DNA of 53,724 bases, taken from contig DBPP01000026.1 of the NCBI GenBank assembly GCA_002305575.1, positions 1 through 53,724 on the forward strand, in the 5' to 3' direction. Within the stretch, counting starts at the first letter, position 1. Every line of letters begins with the position of its first letter. The stretch comes from Ruminococcaceae bacterium UBA1417 (lineage in GTDB: Bacteria > Bacillota > Clostridia > Oscillospirales > Acutalibacteraceae). Position numbers and translations under genes: made by a program. Positions 13,961 through 22,857 of this stretch are shown here, piece by piece. The notes under the pieces are model-generated. The model saw nothing but the letters and a program-made list of their open reading frames with translations. It was not told the DNA's origin and made no database searches.

Positions 13961-14578
13961 TTATTCCGGAAACTCAGTGCGCTCAAACGGTTTGGATTTG
14001 TCCAGATTGAAAACCACGACGGCTTCCCGGATCCTTGGATCGCCGAACGCATACATTCCCTTTCCCTCATCGTTCAGCAGCTCACACCGCACGCGCCGGT
14101 TACGCGTCAGCGGCTTATCCGTAATGATGTCGATACCATCAATTTTGTAAGGCCGGCACCGGTAGTACGGATCAAACAAATAAACATACCGTTTGTCACA
14201 GCCCGTGATCAACACATAATGCCAGACGTCGTACATCACCCGCGCCACAACAACGCCGCCGCGTTGCAAACCGTCTACGATCTTGCTGTTGTGCCCGATG
14301 AACACCTCACTGCCGGACAGGTACTCACAGTGCACCGGAAACTGCTTGACGCGGCCGAAATGGTTCAGCCAACTCGTCATAAACATCATGGCCATCTGCG
14401 AGGTTCCGTTCTTGCCATATTCGCCGCGCTCGTTGTACGCATCCAGCGAATACATCATGATGTACTTGACAACATCCGGCGGAATCACCTCCCGGTCGAA
14501 GAGACAACTCAGCGCATTCATCATCGTGGTTGGGCCGCAGTCGTATTCGGTCTTTTGGTAAGCGAGTGGTATTTTCAA
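13961..14578 (-). CDS. C39-like cysteine peptidase family protein
   Basis: The 205-residue protein has the papain-fold triad of the C39-like group: Cys14 in Tyr-Asp-Cys-Gly-Pro-Thr, His120 in Trp-His-Tyr-Val-Leu-Ile, and Asp136 in Leu-Phe-Asp-Pro-Tyr. It lacks a membrane transporter domain and a signal peptide, so it is a stand-alone cytoplasmic protein, perhaps a peptidase, amidase or acyltransferase. The TTG at 14578 has GGAGG nine bases upstream; an in-frame TTG at 14587 directly abuts GGAGG and is less likely. It is the last gene of a four-gene operon, 19 bases after the M20 peptidase. Confidence 0.75.
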   Translation of the reverse strand: MKIPLAYQKTEYDCGPTTMMNALSCLFDREVIPPDVVKYIMMYSLDAYNERGEYGKNGTSQMAMMFMTSWLNHFGRVKQFPVHCEYLSGSEVFIGHNSKIVDGLQRGGVVVARVMYDVWHYVLITGCDKRYVYLFDPYYRCRPYKIDGIDIITDKPLTRNRRVRCELLNDEGKGMYAFGDPRIREAVVVFNLDKSKPFERTEFPE

Positions 14579-14597
14579 TCTTTTCAACCTCCAACAT

Positions 14598-15719
14598 TCA
14601 GATTCTGTCTACAATCAAAGCATAGAGCAACGCCGCCGTCTTTTGCAAATCCTCAGCGGTCGTGTATTCATTCGTCGAATGGCAACAAAACATGGCGTTG
14701 GCCAATACCAGGCCGTCGATACCGTGCTGCTGAAGCGCGGCATTGTCGCTGCCGCCAAAGGTTTCCACAAAACGGACGGGAAGTTCCGCCGCCGTACAGG
14801 CGCGTGTAAACCGCCGGACAGCGTCTCCCGTTTCACAAGCGCGGTAGGCATGCAGCGGGATATCGCATGCGGTTCGGACGGACGCGCCAACCCGCGCCGC
14901 TTCCTCCCGAAACACGGTGCGGAGCGTATCGTACAGCTCCAGCGCACGCGCATGGCGCATACTGCGGATCTCCCCCGAAAGCGTACAGCATGCCGGCACG
15001 ATGTTTGCCGCCGTACCGCCGGAAATCCGGCCCACATTCAGCGTTGTTCCGGCTTCCAGCCGCCCCTGTTTGAGGCGCATCAGCCCAGCGGCCGCCACGG
15101 CAATTGCGTGTACGCCTGTTTCCGGGGCAAAGCCGGCATGCGCGGCGCGGCCTGTGATCTCCACCGTAAAGGACAGAATGGTCGGCGCCGCGACGGCCGC
15201 CGTGCCAACCGGACCGGTCAGATCCAGCACAAATCCCGTTTTCGCCGCACATTGTGTAAAATCGAAATGCCGAACGCCGGCACAGTACGGCTCTTCGGCG
15301 ACCGTAAACAACAGTTCCAGCGGGCGGTGGGGAATTTTGCGCTCCCGCAGCGTCTCAAGCACTTCCAGAATGGCCGCAACACCGGCGAGGTCATCGGCGC
15401 CGAGCACGGTATCGCCTGCGCTCGTAATCCGCCCGTCCTCATGCACAACGGCACGCTTACCCCGTGCGGGCTCGACGGTATCCATATGCACGCAGAACAA
15501 AAGCGCCGGCTGGTCGAGACTGCCGGGAACGCGCGCAAACAGGTTGCCAGCATTGCCGCCGAGCATCGCACCCGCGTCATCCTCTGTACAGTCTATGCCG
15601 AGCGCGGAAAGCCTGTCCCGCAAGCAATCCGCCATGGCGCGCTCGCCGAAGGACGGGCTGTCCACAGCGACAAGCGCCGAAAACGTCTGTAACAACCGCT
15701 GTGTATTCATCTGATTCAT
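14598..15719 (-). CDS. M20-family metallopeptidase (peptidase T-like)
   Basis: The 373-residue protein is a two-zinc aminopeptidase of the M20 family, which trims di- and tripeptides in the cytoplasm. The zinc ligands are visible in order: His in Val-His-Met-Asp-Thr-Val (about 78), Asp in Gly-Ala-Asp-Asp-Leu-Ala, the Glu-Glu pair in Val-Ala-Glu-Glu-Pro-Tyr, Asp in Val-Leu-Asp-Leu-Thr-Gly-Pro, and His in Cys-Cys-His-Ser-Thr-Asn-Glu. The lid domain lies at about 180-280. It follows the AEC transporter gene by ten bases. The peptide preference is not evident. Confidence 0.88.
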   Translation of the reverse strand: MNQMNTQRLLQTFSALVAVDSPSFGERAMADCLRDRLSALGIDCTEDDAGAMLGGNAGNLFARVPGSLDQPALLFCVHMDTVEPARGKRAVVHEDGRITSAGDTVLGADDLAGVAAILEVLETLRERKIPHRPLELLFTVAEEPYCAGVRHFDFTQCAAKTGFVLDLTGPVGTAAVAAPTILSFTVEITGRAAHAGFAPETGVHAIAVAAAGLMRLKQGRLEAGTTLNVGRISGGTAANIVPACCTLSGEIRSMRHARALELYDTLRTVFREEAARVGASVRTACDIPLHAYRACETGDAVRRFTRACTAAELPVRFVETFGGSDNAALQQHGIDGLVLANAMFCCHSTNEYTTAEDLQKTAALLYALIVDRI

Positions 15720-15729
15720 ACCACTCCCC

Positions 15730-16671
15730 TCACAGCAGCGCCATACTTTGCAAAATAAAGATCATCAAAAAAACCGTGGGAATACAGCACACAGAACTGA
15801 TCACAACCAATTGGCCCGCAAGCTGGTCATCCCCACCGGCCTGCTGGGCCATAATATAACTGGAGACCGCCACAGGCGTTTCCCACGCAAGTGCGAGTGC
15901 AAGCAGATTCGCGCCGCGGATCCCCGCCCACACCGCAAGCGGGATGAAGATAAGCGGAATGACGACGAGTTTCACCACGATCGCCGTCATAGCCAGACGG
16001 ATATTACCGCGCGCGCTCTTGAAGCTGAAATCGCCGCCGAGCACAATCAACGCAAGCGGCGTCGCGAGTTTCGCAATATCGTTGACCGCCGTTTCCAGAA
16101 AAGTGGGAAAACGCAGCCCCACAAGCGAGGCCAAAACGCCGAGAACGCCAGCTATGATCAGCGGGTTCAGCGCAATCGACACCAACGTGCGTTTGAGCGG
16201 CACGCGCTCTCCACTCGTGAAAAAGGCGAGCGCCACCACGGCAAGGACATTATACATCGGCACGAGTACGGCGCTGAGCATGGAGGCCGCTGCCGCATGT
16301 TCTGTACCAAACACGTTGGTGACAAGGCTCACGCCGAAGATTACGTAATTGCTGCGGAACAACCCCTGAATGATGACGCCGCGCTGGCGCGGTTCACGCA
16401 CCACACGCGGCACAACGGCGCACAGCACACCGAACAGCACCAGCAGGCTGACCACCGCGAACAGAAACATCACGCCATCAAAGGTTTCCTTGATCTGCGT
16501 TTTATAGATGTTGTTGAACAGAAGCACGGGCAGAAAAAACTGAAACGTCAGCGCGTTCGTCTTCTTGAGGTATGCGCCGTCCACAAAATGCAGGTTGCGC
16601 AGAAAATAGCCAAAAGCAAGCAGCAAAAACGTCGGCATCACAGCGTTCAGCGCTATAAAAAAGCTATCCAA
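15730..16671 (-). CDS. AEC-family transporter
   Basis: The product has about ten membrane helices in two inverted five-helix bundles, as in the auxin efflux carrier family. Bacterial members move organic acids such as malate or malonate, or other small anions. Gly-Tyr-Phe-Leu-Arg and Pro-Val-Leu-Leu-Phe-Asn-Asn near the N-terminus and Thr-Pro-Val-Ala-Val-Ser near the C-terminus fit. The TTG at 16671 is used: GGAGGT lies eight bases upstream, and it gives 313 residues, the family length. The start lies inside the end of the PfkB gene. Substrate unknown. Confidence 0.85.
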   Translation of the reverse strand: MDSFFIALNAVMPTFLLLAFGYFLRNLHFVDGAYLKKTNALTFQFFLPVLLFNNIYKTQIKETFDGVMFLFAVVSLLVLFGVLCAVVPRVVREPRQRGVIIQGLFRSNYVIFGVSLVTNVFGTEHAAAASMLSAVLVPMYNVLAVVALAFFTSGERVPLKRTLVSIALNPLIIAGVLGVLASLVGLRFPTFLETAVNDIAKLATPLALIVLGGDFSFKSARGNIRLAMTAIVVKLVVIPLIFIPLAVWAGIRGANLLALALAWETPVAVSSYIMAQQAGGDDQLAGQLVVISSVCCIPTVFLMIFILQSMALL

Positions 16672-17590
16672 TACGCTTGACCTCCGTCTTGAGATTCTCG
16701 TAAATCGCCATGACATGCTGGAAACCGGCGATCCCCACGGAAAAAGCCGTTGCGCCACCGGCGGCAGCGCCAAGGGCAAGGGCAGCAGCAAAGTCGCCGG
16801 TTTTCTCGAGTGCCGCGAGGAAACCTCCAACCATCGAATCGCCCGCGCCAACGGAATTGACAACCGTTCCCTCTGCCGCCGAAATGCGATAAACCGCGCC
16901 GTCCTGCGTACACAGCAGCGCGCCATCTCCCGCCATGGAGACAAGCACATGGTGCGCACCCTGCGCCTGCAGCCGCTTGACGAGCGCCAGCACAGCCTCG
17001 TCCGTATCGGCCGGTTCACCGAAGAGCTCGGAAAGCTCCTGACGGTTGGGTTTGATCAAATACGGCTTGTAAGGCAGTGTCGAAAGCAGCAGTGTCCCCG
17101 CCGCATCGACCACCAGCCGCGCGCCCTTTTCCGCAGCAATCCGTGCAATGCGCGCATAGATATCCGCAGGCAGCGAAGACGGTACGCTGCCGGAAAGCAC
17201 CAGTGTATCCGCATCCGACAACGCGCGCAGCTTATCCACAAAATATTCCAGCTTCTCCGCTGGAATTTCCGGCCCGTTCCCGTTGATTTCCGTCTCTTCG
17301 CCGGCATGCAGCTTCACATTGATGCGTGTAAACCCCTTGTCGAGCGCGACAAAATCGGTGTGCACGCCCTGCGCTTCCAGACCGTCCCGAATGGCATCGC
17401 CCGTAAAGCCCGCAATAAAGCCCAGCGCAATGTTTGGCGTTTCCAACGCCCGCAGCATGAGCGAAACATTGATACCCTTACCGCCGAACACGACAGCTTC
17501 TGAGGACGACCGATTGATAGCGCCCAGCTTCAGTGTATCCAGCGCCACAACGTAGTCAACCGCCGGATTCAGCGTAACCGTATAGATCAA
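16664..17590 (-). CDS. PfkB-family hexose-phosphate kinase (1-phosphofructokinase-like)
   Basis: The 308-residue protein matches the FruK/LacC branch of the PfkB sugar kinases: Val-Thr-Leu-Asn-Pro-Ala-Val-Asp at the start, Gly-Gly-Lys-Gly-Ile-Asn-Val near 38, Lys-Pro-Asn-Arg-Gln-Glu near 178, and Gly-Ala-Gly-Asp-Ser with the catalytic Asp near 248. It should make a sugar bisphosphate from fructose-1-phosphate or tagatose-6-phosphate. No PTS genes adjoin it. The TTG at 17590 has GAGGGG upstream and aligns with family starts; an ATG at 17635 lies before the predicted transcription start. First gene of the operon. Confidence 0.85.
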   Translation of the reverse strand: MIYTVTLNPAVDYVVALDTLKLGAINRSSSEAVVFGGKGINVSLMLRALETPNIALGFIAGFTGDAIRDGLEAQGVHTDFVALDKGFTRINVKLHAGEETEINGNGPEIPAEKLEYFVDKLRALSDADTLVLSGSVPSSLPADIYARIARIAAEKGARLVVDAAGTLLLSTLPYKPYLIKPNRQELSELFGEPADTDEAVLALVKRLQAQGAHHVLVSMAGDGALLCTQDGAVYRISAAEGTVVNSVGAGDSMVGGFLAALEKTGDFAAALALGAAAGGATAFSVGIAGFQHVMAIYENLKTEVKRIG

Positions 17591-17625
17591 TGGATTCCCC
17601 TCGCAATCTGTAAAATGGTAATTAA

Positions 17626-17654
17626 AGCATAGCACTTCTTCCGACGGAAATCAA
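17626..17654 (-). promoter_or_regulatory. Promoter of the PfkB operon
   Basis: TTGATT (17654-17649), 17-bp spacer, TATGCT (17631-17626) on the minus strand. It places the transcript start near 17619 and so supports the TTG start codon at 17590. Confidence 0.6.
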
Positions 17655-17685
17655 TAATATTCCCGCAAAACCGTGGGATTTCAGC

Positions 17686-17718
17686 AAAAATGGAGGGCCC
17701 GGCCTTACCGGGTCCTCC
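17686..17718 (-). terminator. Terminator of the sugar locus
   Basis: GGAGGACCCGG...CCGGGCCCTCC followed by ATTTTT on the minus strand, 25 bases after the GH30 stop codon. Confidence 0.85.
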
Positions 17719-17742
17719 ACAGTGCACGTGCGGTATTTCACG

Positions 17743-19077
17743 TTATGCCAGGACAAACGTATGGATGCTGTGCGGCTCAATTTCAGCTGAGAACGATTTT
17801 TCGCCATAGCAGAATGTGAACTCGCGCGCATTGTTCATGTTGCTGCCGACGATCACAACGAGACTCTTGTCCGGGTTTTCAAACACGAGCGAATTCGAAG
17901 TCCAGTGCCCCTTTGTCGCAATGCGCTTCGCACCCGGCTGCACATACTTCGAGAAGTGCTTCATCACATAGAATTCCGGGTTGTAGCGGTACGTGCCAGC
18001 CTCCTTATCGACGGTGACGAGGGAGTTTTGCTTCCAGCCCCAGGTGGAAACGCTGTCACTGGACAGCGCAATGTTCCAGTAGGTGTAACGCTCCGCACCA
18101 TGGACAAAATACTGCCACATCAGGCCGTAGATGTACTCCATCTGGCCCCAGTCGTTCAGACTGTCGCCGCACTCGCTCTCCGTCTGCATGATGCGCATTT
18201 CCGGATAACTCATCGAGATGTGGTCGAGGATGTGCTTGCCGCCCCACTGCAAGCCGACGCCGGTGAGGTATTTGCGGGCTTCTTTATCGGAAAGCACCGT
18301 GTTGGCCCACTGATCGTAGAATTCGGAAAACGGTGTATTCGGTCCCATAAGGATATCCATAAACGGTCCGTTGATGGTGCCCAGCCAGATTTCCGTATCG
18401 AGGCCGCTCTTTTCAAAGGCCGGCCCGAGATACCCCTTGATAAAATCGCGCATATTCTCGCCCGTCCACTTGCAGGACGGGAACTTCTGGTCTGCCATCG
18501 GTTCATTCTGCACGTGCACCTGCTTGACCTTCACGCCTTCCTGCGCATATGCTTCGACAAACTTGACGAAGTATTCGGCGTAGGCCTGAAGCACCTTGTC
18601 CTCCATGCGGATCGTACCAAAATTGTAGGCGGGCTTTGTCTTCATCCAGATCGGCGGGCTCCACGGGGAACCAAAGACAAAAAAGTCCTTCTGGCGCTGC
18701 AGTGCCTCACGGATAAAGGGGATCGTGTACGTCTTGTCACGGTCGATGTTGAAATGCTTCAGTTCGAAATCGTCCTTCACTTCATCGCAGGAATACCACT
18801 CCAGGCTGAAATCATTGGCGCCGATCGGTACGCGACCGTAATTGAAGTTGCAGTTTTCGGGGTTGAAGATCTCGTCCATCACCGCTTTGCGATCTTCCTC
18901 CGAAAGGGCCTGCAACGCATCCCAACCGAGCTCGTTGAAGCAGCCGCCGAATCCCAACACAGTCTGCGCGTAACCGCCTGTGGGCTCCAGCGTATCCTCA
19001 TACTTTGCGCCGGTGCAGACCTCGCCCGTCTGCCAGCAATTGCCCTGTGTACTCTTGATGTGTAAAATGTTTGCCAT
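17743..19077 (-). CDS. GH30-family glycoside hydrolase
   Basis: This 444-residue enzyme is a retaining glycosidase of family 30, a TIM barrel with a side beta-domain formed by its two ends. The acid/base is Glu192 in Val-Gln-Asn-Glu-Pro and the nucleophile Glu300 in Gln-Thr-Glu-Ser. The Gly-Phe-Gly-Gly-Cys-Phe-Asn-Glu segment near 42-49 is typical. The family covers glucosylceramidases, beta-1,6-glucanases, beta-1,6-galactanases and xylanases; the subfamily cannot be settled by eye. No signal peptide, so it acts on imported oligosaccharides. It follows the GH42 gene by 24 bases and shares its transcript. Confidence 0.9.
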   Translation of the reverse strand: MANILHIKSTQGNCWQTGEVCTGAKYEDTLEPTGGYAQTVLGFGGCFNELGWDALQALSEEDRKAVMDEIFNPENCNFNYGRVPIGANDFSLEWYSCDEVKDDFELKHFNIDRDKTYTIPFIREALQRQKDFFVFGSPWSPPIWMKTKPAYNFGTIRMEDKVLQAYAEYFVKFVEAYAQEGVKVKQVHVQNEPMADQKFPSCKWTGENMRDFIKGYLGPAFEKSGLDTEIWLGTINGPFMDILMGPNTPFSEFYDQWANTVLSDKEARKYLTGVGLQWGGKHILDHISMSYPEMRIMQTESECGDSLNDWGQMEYIYGLMWQYFVHGAERYTYWNIALSSDSVSTWGWKQNSLVTVDKEAGTYRYNPEFYVMKHFSKYVQPGAKRIATKGHWTSNSLVFENPDKSLVVIVGSNMNNAREFTFCYGEKSFSAEIEPHSIHTFVLA

Positions 19078-19101
19078 ATTCTTTCAAACCTGCCTTTCGC
19101 T

Positions 19102-21096
19102 TCAGTTTTCTTCTATGACCTTAAAGCCCCACGGTTCAAGCTGCAGCGTCTCACCCTGACGGACTGCCACGCCGCTAATCAGCTCTGTGCCGTCCCCATG
19201 GAGATATGTCTGTGCGACGTCGTCCCGTGAATAGTTGAAGTAGAATCGCACGGTCTTGCCCGCCTGATTTACGGCGCTCTTCAGAATTACCGGGAACTGC
19301 GCCTGCTGCTCGACGCCCCAAACGCCGGCGCGCTGCAATACGCGCTTGAGTACCGCCTTGAGACAGTCGGCCGTCGTCATTGTTGCGAGATATGTGGCAT
19401 GACCATCACCAAAGGCATTTTCTGTGATTGCCGCATACTTGCCCCAGAATTTATGGTCGTACCACGCAAGCACCGACGCCCCCTCAGGCCGCACGAGCTC
19501 CATCCAGACCGAAGCAGGACCTTCCGGCAGACCTTCTCCAACAACGCCGACATTTTCGGGCGCCGTGAATTCATCGTACGCGATACCGAGGCACGCGGCG
19601 AGTACCGCCGGCTGCACCTCAGGGTATACCTTGAGATTCTCGTCGGAAAACGCCGTCTTGAACGTAGTCACAAGTTCACCGCCCGCGTTGACAAACGCCT
19701 TGATACGCTCGAGCAATGTGCGCGGCGCGGTATAGAGCGCCGGAACGACCAGCACGTCGTACTCACCAAAACGCTCCGCATCCTCCGGGAACAGCATGTC
19801 GCACTCGATGTTCATTTCATAGAGCGCATCGAACAGCCAGCGGACAACGTCATTGTACGCCGTTTTGCCGTCGGGCAGGCGGAACAGGCTGAGCGCCGTG
19901 AGCGCCTCATTACTGACGAGCATCGCAACACGGTTCTTCTTTTTCAGATTGACAAGCTTCTCGCTCAGCCGCTTGAAATCGGCGCCAATTGTACACGCCT
20001 CGCGATACGGCGCATTCGGCTGCAAATCGTGGCTCAAAAGCCCTTTCCAGTACGTCTCGAAGGAATTGTGGATGGAGTGCCAGTGCCAGTACATGACCGA
20101 ATTCGCACCGCTCGCCACATGGCTGAACGCATGCAGGCGCAGTTGTCCGTCATACGGCGTCCAGTTTACATGGCCCTGCGCTTCTGTCTCGATAATGAGG
20201 TAATTGTCGTTTTTCAGATTTCGGCACAATGCGCCGCAGAAGGCAATTTCCTTGCCGGTCAGCTTATCCTGCGTGGGATGGTAGATATCGCATCCGGCAA
20301 TCGTCAGGCAGCGTGCCGCTGTCTTATGGTTGACGTCCGGCTGCACCCCGAAGGAGTAACCGCGCCACTCATAGTCGAAATTGTGCGTAATAAACTGATC
20401 CTCGCGCGCGTATTCACGCACAATCCCTGCCTGCCACGCGAGATATTCATCGACGAGCAGCCGCTGGAATTTGGAAAATTCCGACGCGAAGCTCCAGTTG
20501 ATCGTACCGGTGACATCGGGCACGTTTTCCCAGGCGTCGATCCGGTTGCTCCAGTAATTGAAGCCAAACGCCGCATTGAGCGCTTCCACAGTGCCAAACT
20601 GTTTGCGCAGATACGCGACGAACCGCTTCTGCACATTCGGGCCACAGGTATGGTAATGCTTCGTTTCGTTATCCAGCTGGAAGCCAATGACATTCGGATA
20701 CTTCTGCACACATTCCATAAGGCGGCGAATGACGCGCTCCGCGTGGAACCGGTACACCGGCGAAGTAATATCCATGTTCTGTCGGGCACCATACTTTCCC
20801 TGCCCACGCGGTGTAACCGCAAGAATTTCAGGGTGCTCGGCCGCAAGCCAAGGCGGCACCGCATACGTCGGCGTACCGACAATCACAGAAATGCCCGCCG
20901 CCTGTGCCGCCGAAAGCGCGCGCTCCACATGCGTGAAATCAAAAACGCCGTTTTCCGGCTCTTCCGTCGCCCAGGTGGATTCCGCAATGCGGATGACATT
21001 GATGTTCGCCGCTTTCATCATTTCCATGTCCTTTTGCAGGCGTTCATAAGGCATGTACTCGTCATAATAAGCGACGCCGTATAAGAGCTTGTCCAT
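19102..21096 (-). CDS. GH42-family beta-galactosidase
   Basis: The 664-residue enzyme has the GH42 layout: TIM barrel (1-380), a Rossmann-like trimerisation domain (about 390-590) and a C-terminal beta-domain. The acid/base is Glu144 in Asp-Asn-Glu-Thr-Lys-His-Tyr and the likely nucleophile Glu303 in Ile-Ile-Glu-Thr-Glu-Ala-Gln-Gly-His-Val-Asn-Trp. It releases terminal beta-galactose from oligosaccharides in the cytoplasm, as no signal peptide is present. The ATG at 21096 has AAAGGAA upstream; 34 further in-frame residues up to 21198 overlap a terminator and are discounted. Close coupling with GH30 suggests a beta-galactan or galacto-oligosaccharide substrate, which is inference. Confidence 0.92.
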   Translation of the reverse strand: MDKLLYGVAYYDEYMPYERLQKDMEMMKAANINVIRIAESTWATEEPENGVFDFTHVERALSAAQAAGISVIVGTPTYAVPPWLAAEHPEILAVTPRGQGKYGARQNMDITSPVYRFHAERVIRRLMECVQKYPNVIGFQLDNETKHYHTCGPNVQKRFVAYLRKQFGTVEALNAAFGFNYWSNRIDAWENVPDVTGTINWSFASEFSKFQRLLVDEYLAWQAGIVREYAREDQFITHNFDYEWRGYSFGVQPDVNHKTAARCLTIAGCDIYHPTQDKLTGKEIAFCGALCRNLKNDNYLIIETEAQGHVNWTPYDGQLRLHAFSHVASGANSVMYWHWHSIHNSFETYWKGLLSHDLQPNAPYREACTIGADFKRLSEKLVNLKKKNRVAMLVSNEALTALSLFRLPDGKTAYNDVVRWLFDALYEMNIECDMLFPEDAERFGEYDVLVVPALYTAPRTLLERIKAFVNAGGELVTTFKTAFSDENLKVYPEVQPAVLAACLGIAYDEFTAPENVGVVGEGLPEGPASVWMELVRPEGASVLAWYDHKFWGKYAAITENAFGDGHATYLATMTTADCLKAVLKRVLQRAGVWGVEQQAQFPVILKSAVNQAGKTVRFYFNYSRDDVAQTYLHGDGTELISGVAVRQGETLQLEPWGFKVIEEN

Positions 21097-21163
21097 AAAA
21101 ACAGGTTCCTTTCTATAGGGGCGGTCCACAGCCGCCATTTGTACGTACAGGTATTTCAGCCCG

Positions 21164-21198
21164 AAAAGTGGCGGTGGAGAGCAATTCCCCACCGCCAC
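21164..21198 (-). terminator. Hairpin between binding-protein and glycosidase genes
   Basis: GTGGCGGTGG...CCACCGCCAC followed by TTTT on the minus strand, inside the sugar locus. It should cut most transcripts after the binding-protein gene, or stabilise their 3' end. Confidence 0.8.
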
Positions 21199-21251
21199 CG
21201 TCAGGTTACATTATACAGCTTAATGCCATGCAACACAAGCAGTTATTTTAA

Positions 21252-22811
21252 TTAGCCCTGCGGATGCTCCTGGCAATACGTATCAAGCTGAGCCTGCAGC
21301 GTTTCGATAACTTTCTCCGCGCCGGCAGCCTTCATCTGCGTTGCATACTGTTCGAGGCCGGCTTCCAGATCCTCCGTGAAGCCACACTCGAGCGGCCACC
21401 AGTACTGCTGGATGACGTTCGTGCAAGCCGCATACTCAGTTTCGATCGAGGTCGTATCCGGGATCCAGCCGGAGAGATACTGGCTCTGCTTGTTGCCGGT
21501 CTCTTCGATGTACGCATCCCAATCGGCCTTCATCTCAGCGATGTCCTCCGGCGCACCGTAGGTGTCGAGGTTGAACTCGGAGGTTCTGGCGGACCACATG
21601 CCCGTACCGGCATAGTCGTCCGTGTTGATCATATTGACCTGCCCGTCAATGATTTCATAAGAAGTGCCCTCGATGCCGTAAACAAACGCGCGATAGGCTT
21701 CTTCATCGGTCGTGATGAGATCCCAAAGTGCAAGCGCTCTTTCCGGATGCTCCGAAGTAGACGGAACGACGCAAGCGTCCTGCGTAAACGGCAGGTTGGA
21801 AACATCTTCAATAAAGTTTGTGTACTTCCAGCCCCATTCCGGCGCATCGATGTAACGGCCCTGATATGTATCGACGTTGTGGATACCCGTAGCTGCAATA
21901 CCGTTCTGGCACTTGGTGCTATCCGTATCGGACAGAGCGGACTTGGACCAGAAGCCCTTATCGGACCAACGCTTGGTCATCGTGAGGTAATCCATCGTCA
22001 GTTCATTCTCATAGTTTGGAACCAGCGTGAACGTATCGGCATACGGATCAACGCTCAACCAGGGGGTACCGCGGATGCAGTACTGACCCATGGAGCCATA
22101 ATACATATCGTCCGCTTCAAGACCAGAGGAATACAGCTGATACGGCTGGCTGATGGAGGTGTTCGCCTGAACCCACTCCATGTATTCTTCGTAGTCTTCC
22201 CAGTTCGTGACTTCGCCCTCATACGTTACCGTGCCATCCTCAAACACCGTGCGATAGTACGGGCCATACGCGGAGTACGTCGCGAGCAGAGTCGGGATAA
22301 CATAGTAGTGACCGTCGATGGTCGCCTGCGTCAAGGCCGTTTCAGACTGCAGCGCAAAGTTGTTCGGCGCGTAGGTCGGCCAGAGCTCATCGAGATTCAT
22401 AAAGCCGCCTTTGGTCGCGTAGTTCGAGAAGCCGAGCCACGTCGCCGTGTAAGCGAGATCGAACTTCTCACCGGAGGAGAACAGAAGCGGATACTTGTTG
22501 GCATAGTCAGACCACGCGATCCATTCGGTTCTTAACGTGCAGTTGAGTTTTTCCTTGAAAATCTCGTTGAAATTCGCCTCAATATCGTCGTACTTTGCGG
22601 GGCGGTCACTGATAAAGTACATGACCAGCTCCACTTCTTCAGACGTATCGAGTGCGGGCAGTTCCCCGCCGTCACCGCCGTCGCCCGTGCTGGTATCGCC
22701 GCCAGTCGAGCCGGTGGAAGAGCCGCCGTTGCCGCCTGCGCAGCCGGCGAACGCTGTGAAGACGAGCGCCAAAGCGAGAAGCAACGCAAAGAGCTTTTTG
22801 GTGTTCTTCAT
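21252..22811 (-). CDS. Sugar ABC transporter substrate-binding lipoprotein
   Basis: The 519-residue protein is a large extracellular solute-binding protein of the LipO/LplA type. The signal peptide ends Phe-Ala-Gly-Cys with Cys24 the lipid-bearing residue, followed by a Gly/Ser/Asp-rich tether to about residue 50. The mature part has many Trp and Tyr residues, as in oligosaccharide binders. GGAGG lies six bases before the ATG at 22811. It sits outside the membrane and feeds the two permeases encoded upstream. The ligand is unknown. Confidence 0.92.
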   Translation of the reverse strand: MKNTKKLFALLLALALVFTAFAGCAGGNGGSSTGSTGGDTSTGDGGDGGELPALDTSEEVELVMYFISDRPAKYDDIEANFNEIFKEKLNCTLRTEWIAWSDYANKYPLLFSSGEKFDLAYTATWLGFSNYATKGGFMNLDELWPTYAPNNFALQSETALTQATIDGHYYVIPTLLATYSAYGPYYRTVFEDGTVTYEGEVTNWEDYEEYMEWVQANTSISQPYQLYSSGLEADDMYYGSMGQYCIRGTPWLSVDPYADTFTLVPNYENELTMDYLTMTKRWSDKGFWSKSALSDTDSTKCQNGIAATGIHNVDTYQGRYIDAPEWGWKYTNFIEDVSNLPFTQDACVVPSTSEHPERALALWDLITTDEEAYRAFVYGIEGTSYEIIDGQVNMINTDDYAGTGMWSARTSEFNLDTYGAPEDIAEMKADWDAYIEETGNKQSQYLSGWIPDTTSIETEYAACTNVIQQYWWPLECGFTEDLEAGLEQYATQMKAAGAEKVIETLQAQLDTYCQEHPQG

Positions 22812-22857
22812 AATACTACCTCCAAAAATATTTATTACAAACCGGTCAATTTTTCGG

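Noticed and set aside
19399..21084. 561-residue plus-strand frame opposite GH42
   Set aside because: Shadow frame; the GH42 catalytic motifs lie on the minus strand.
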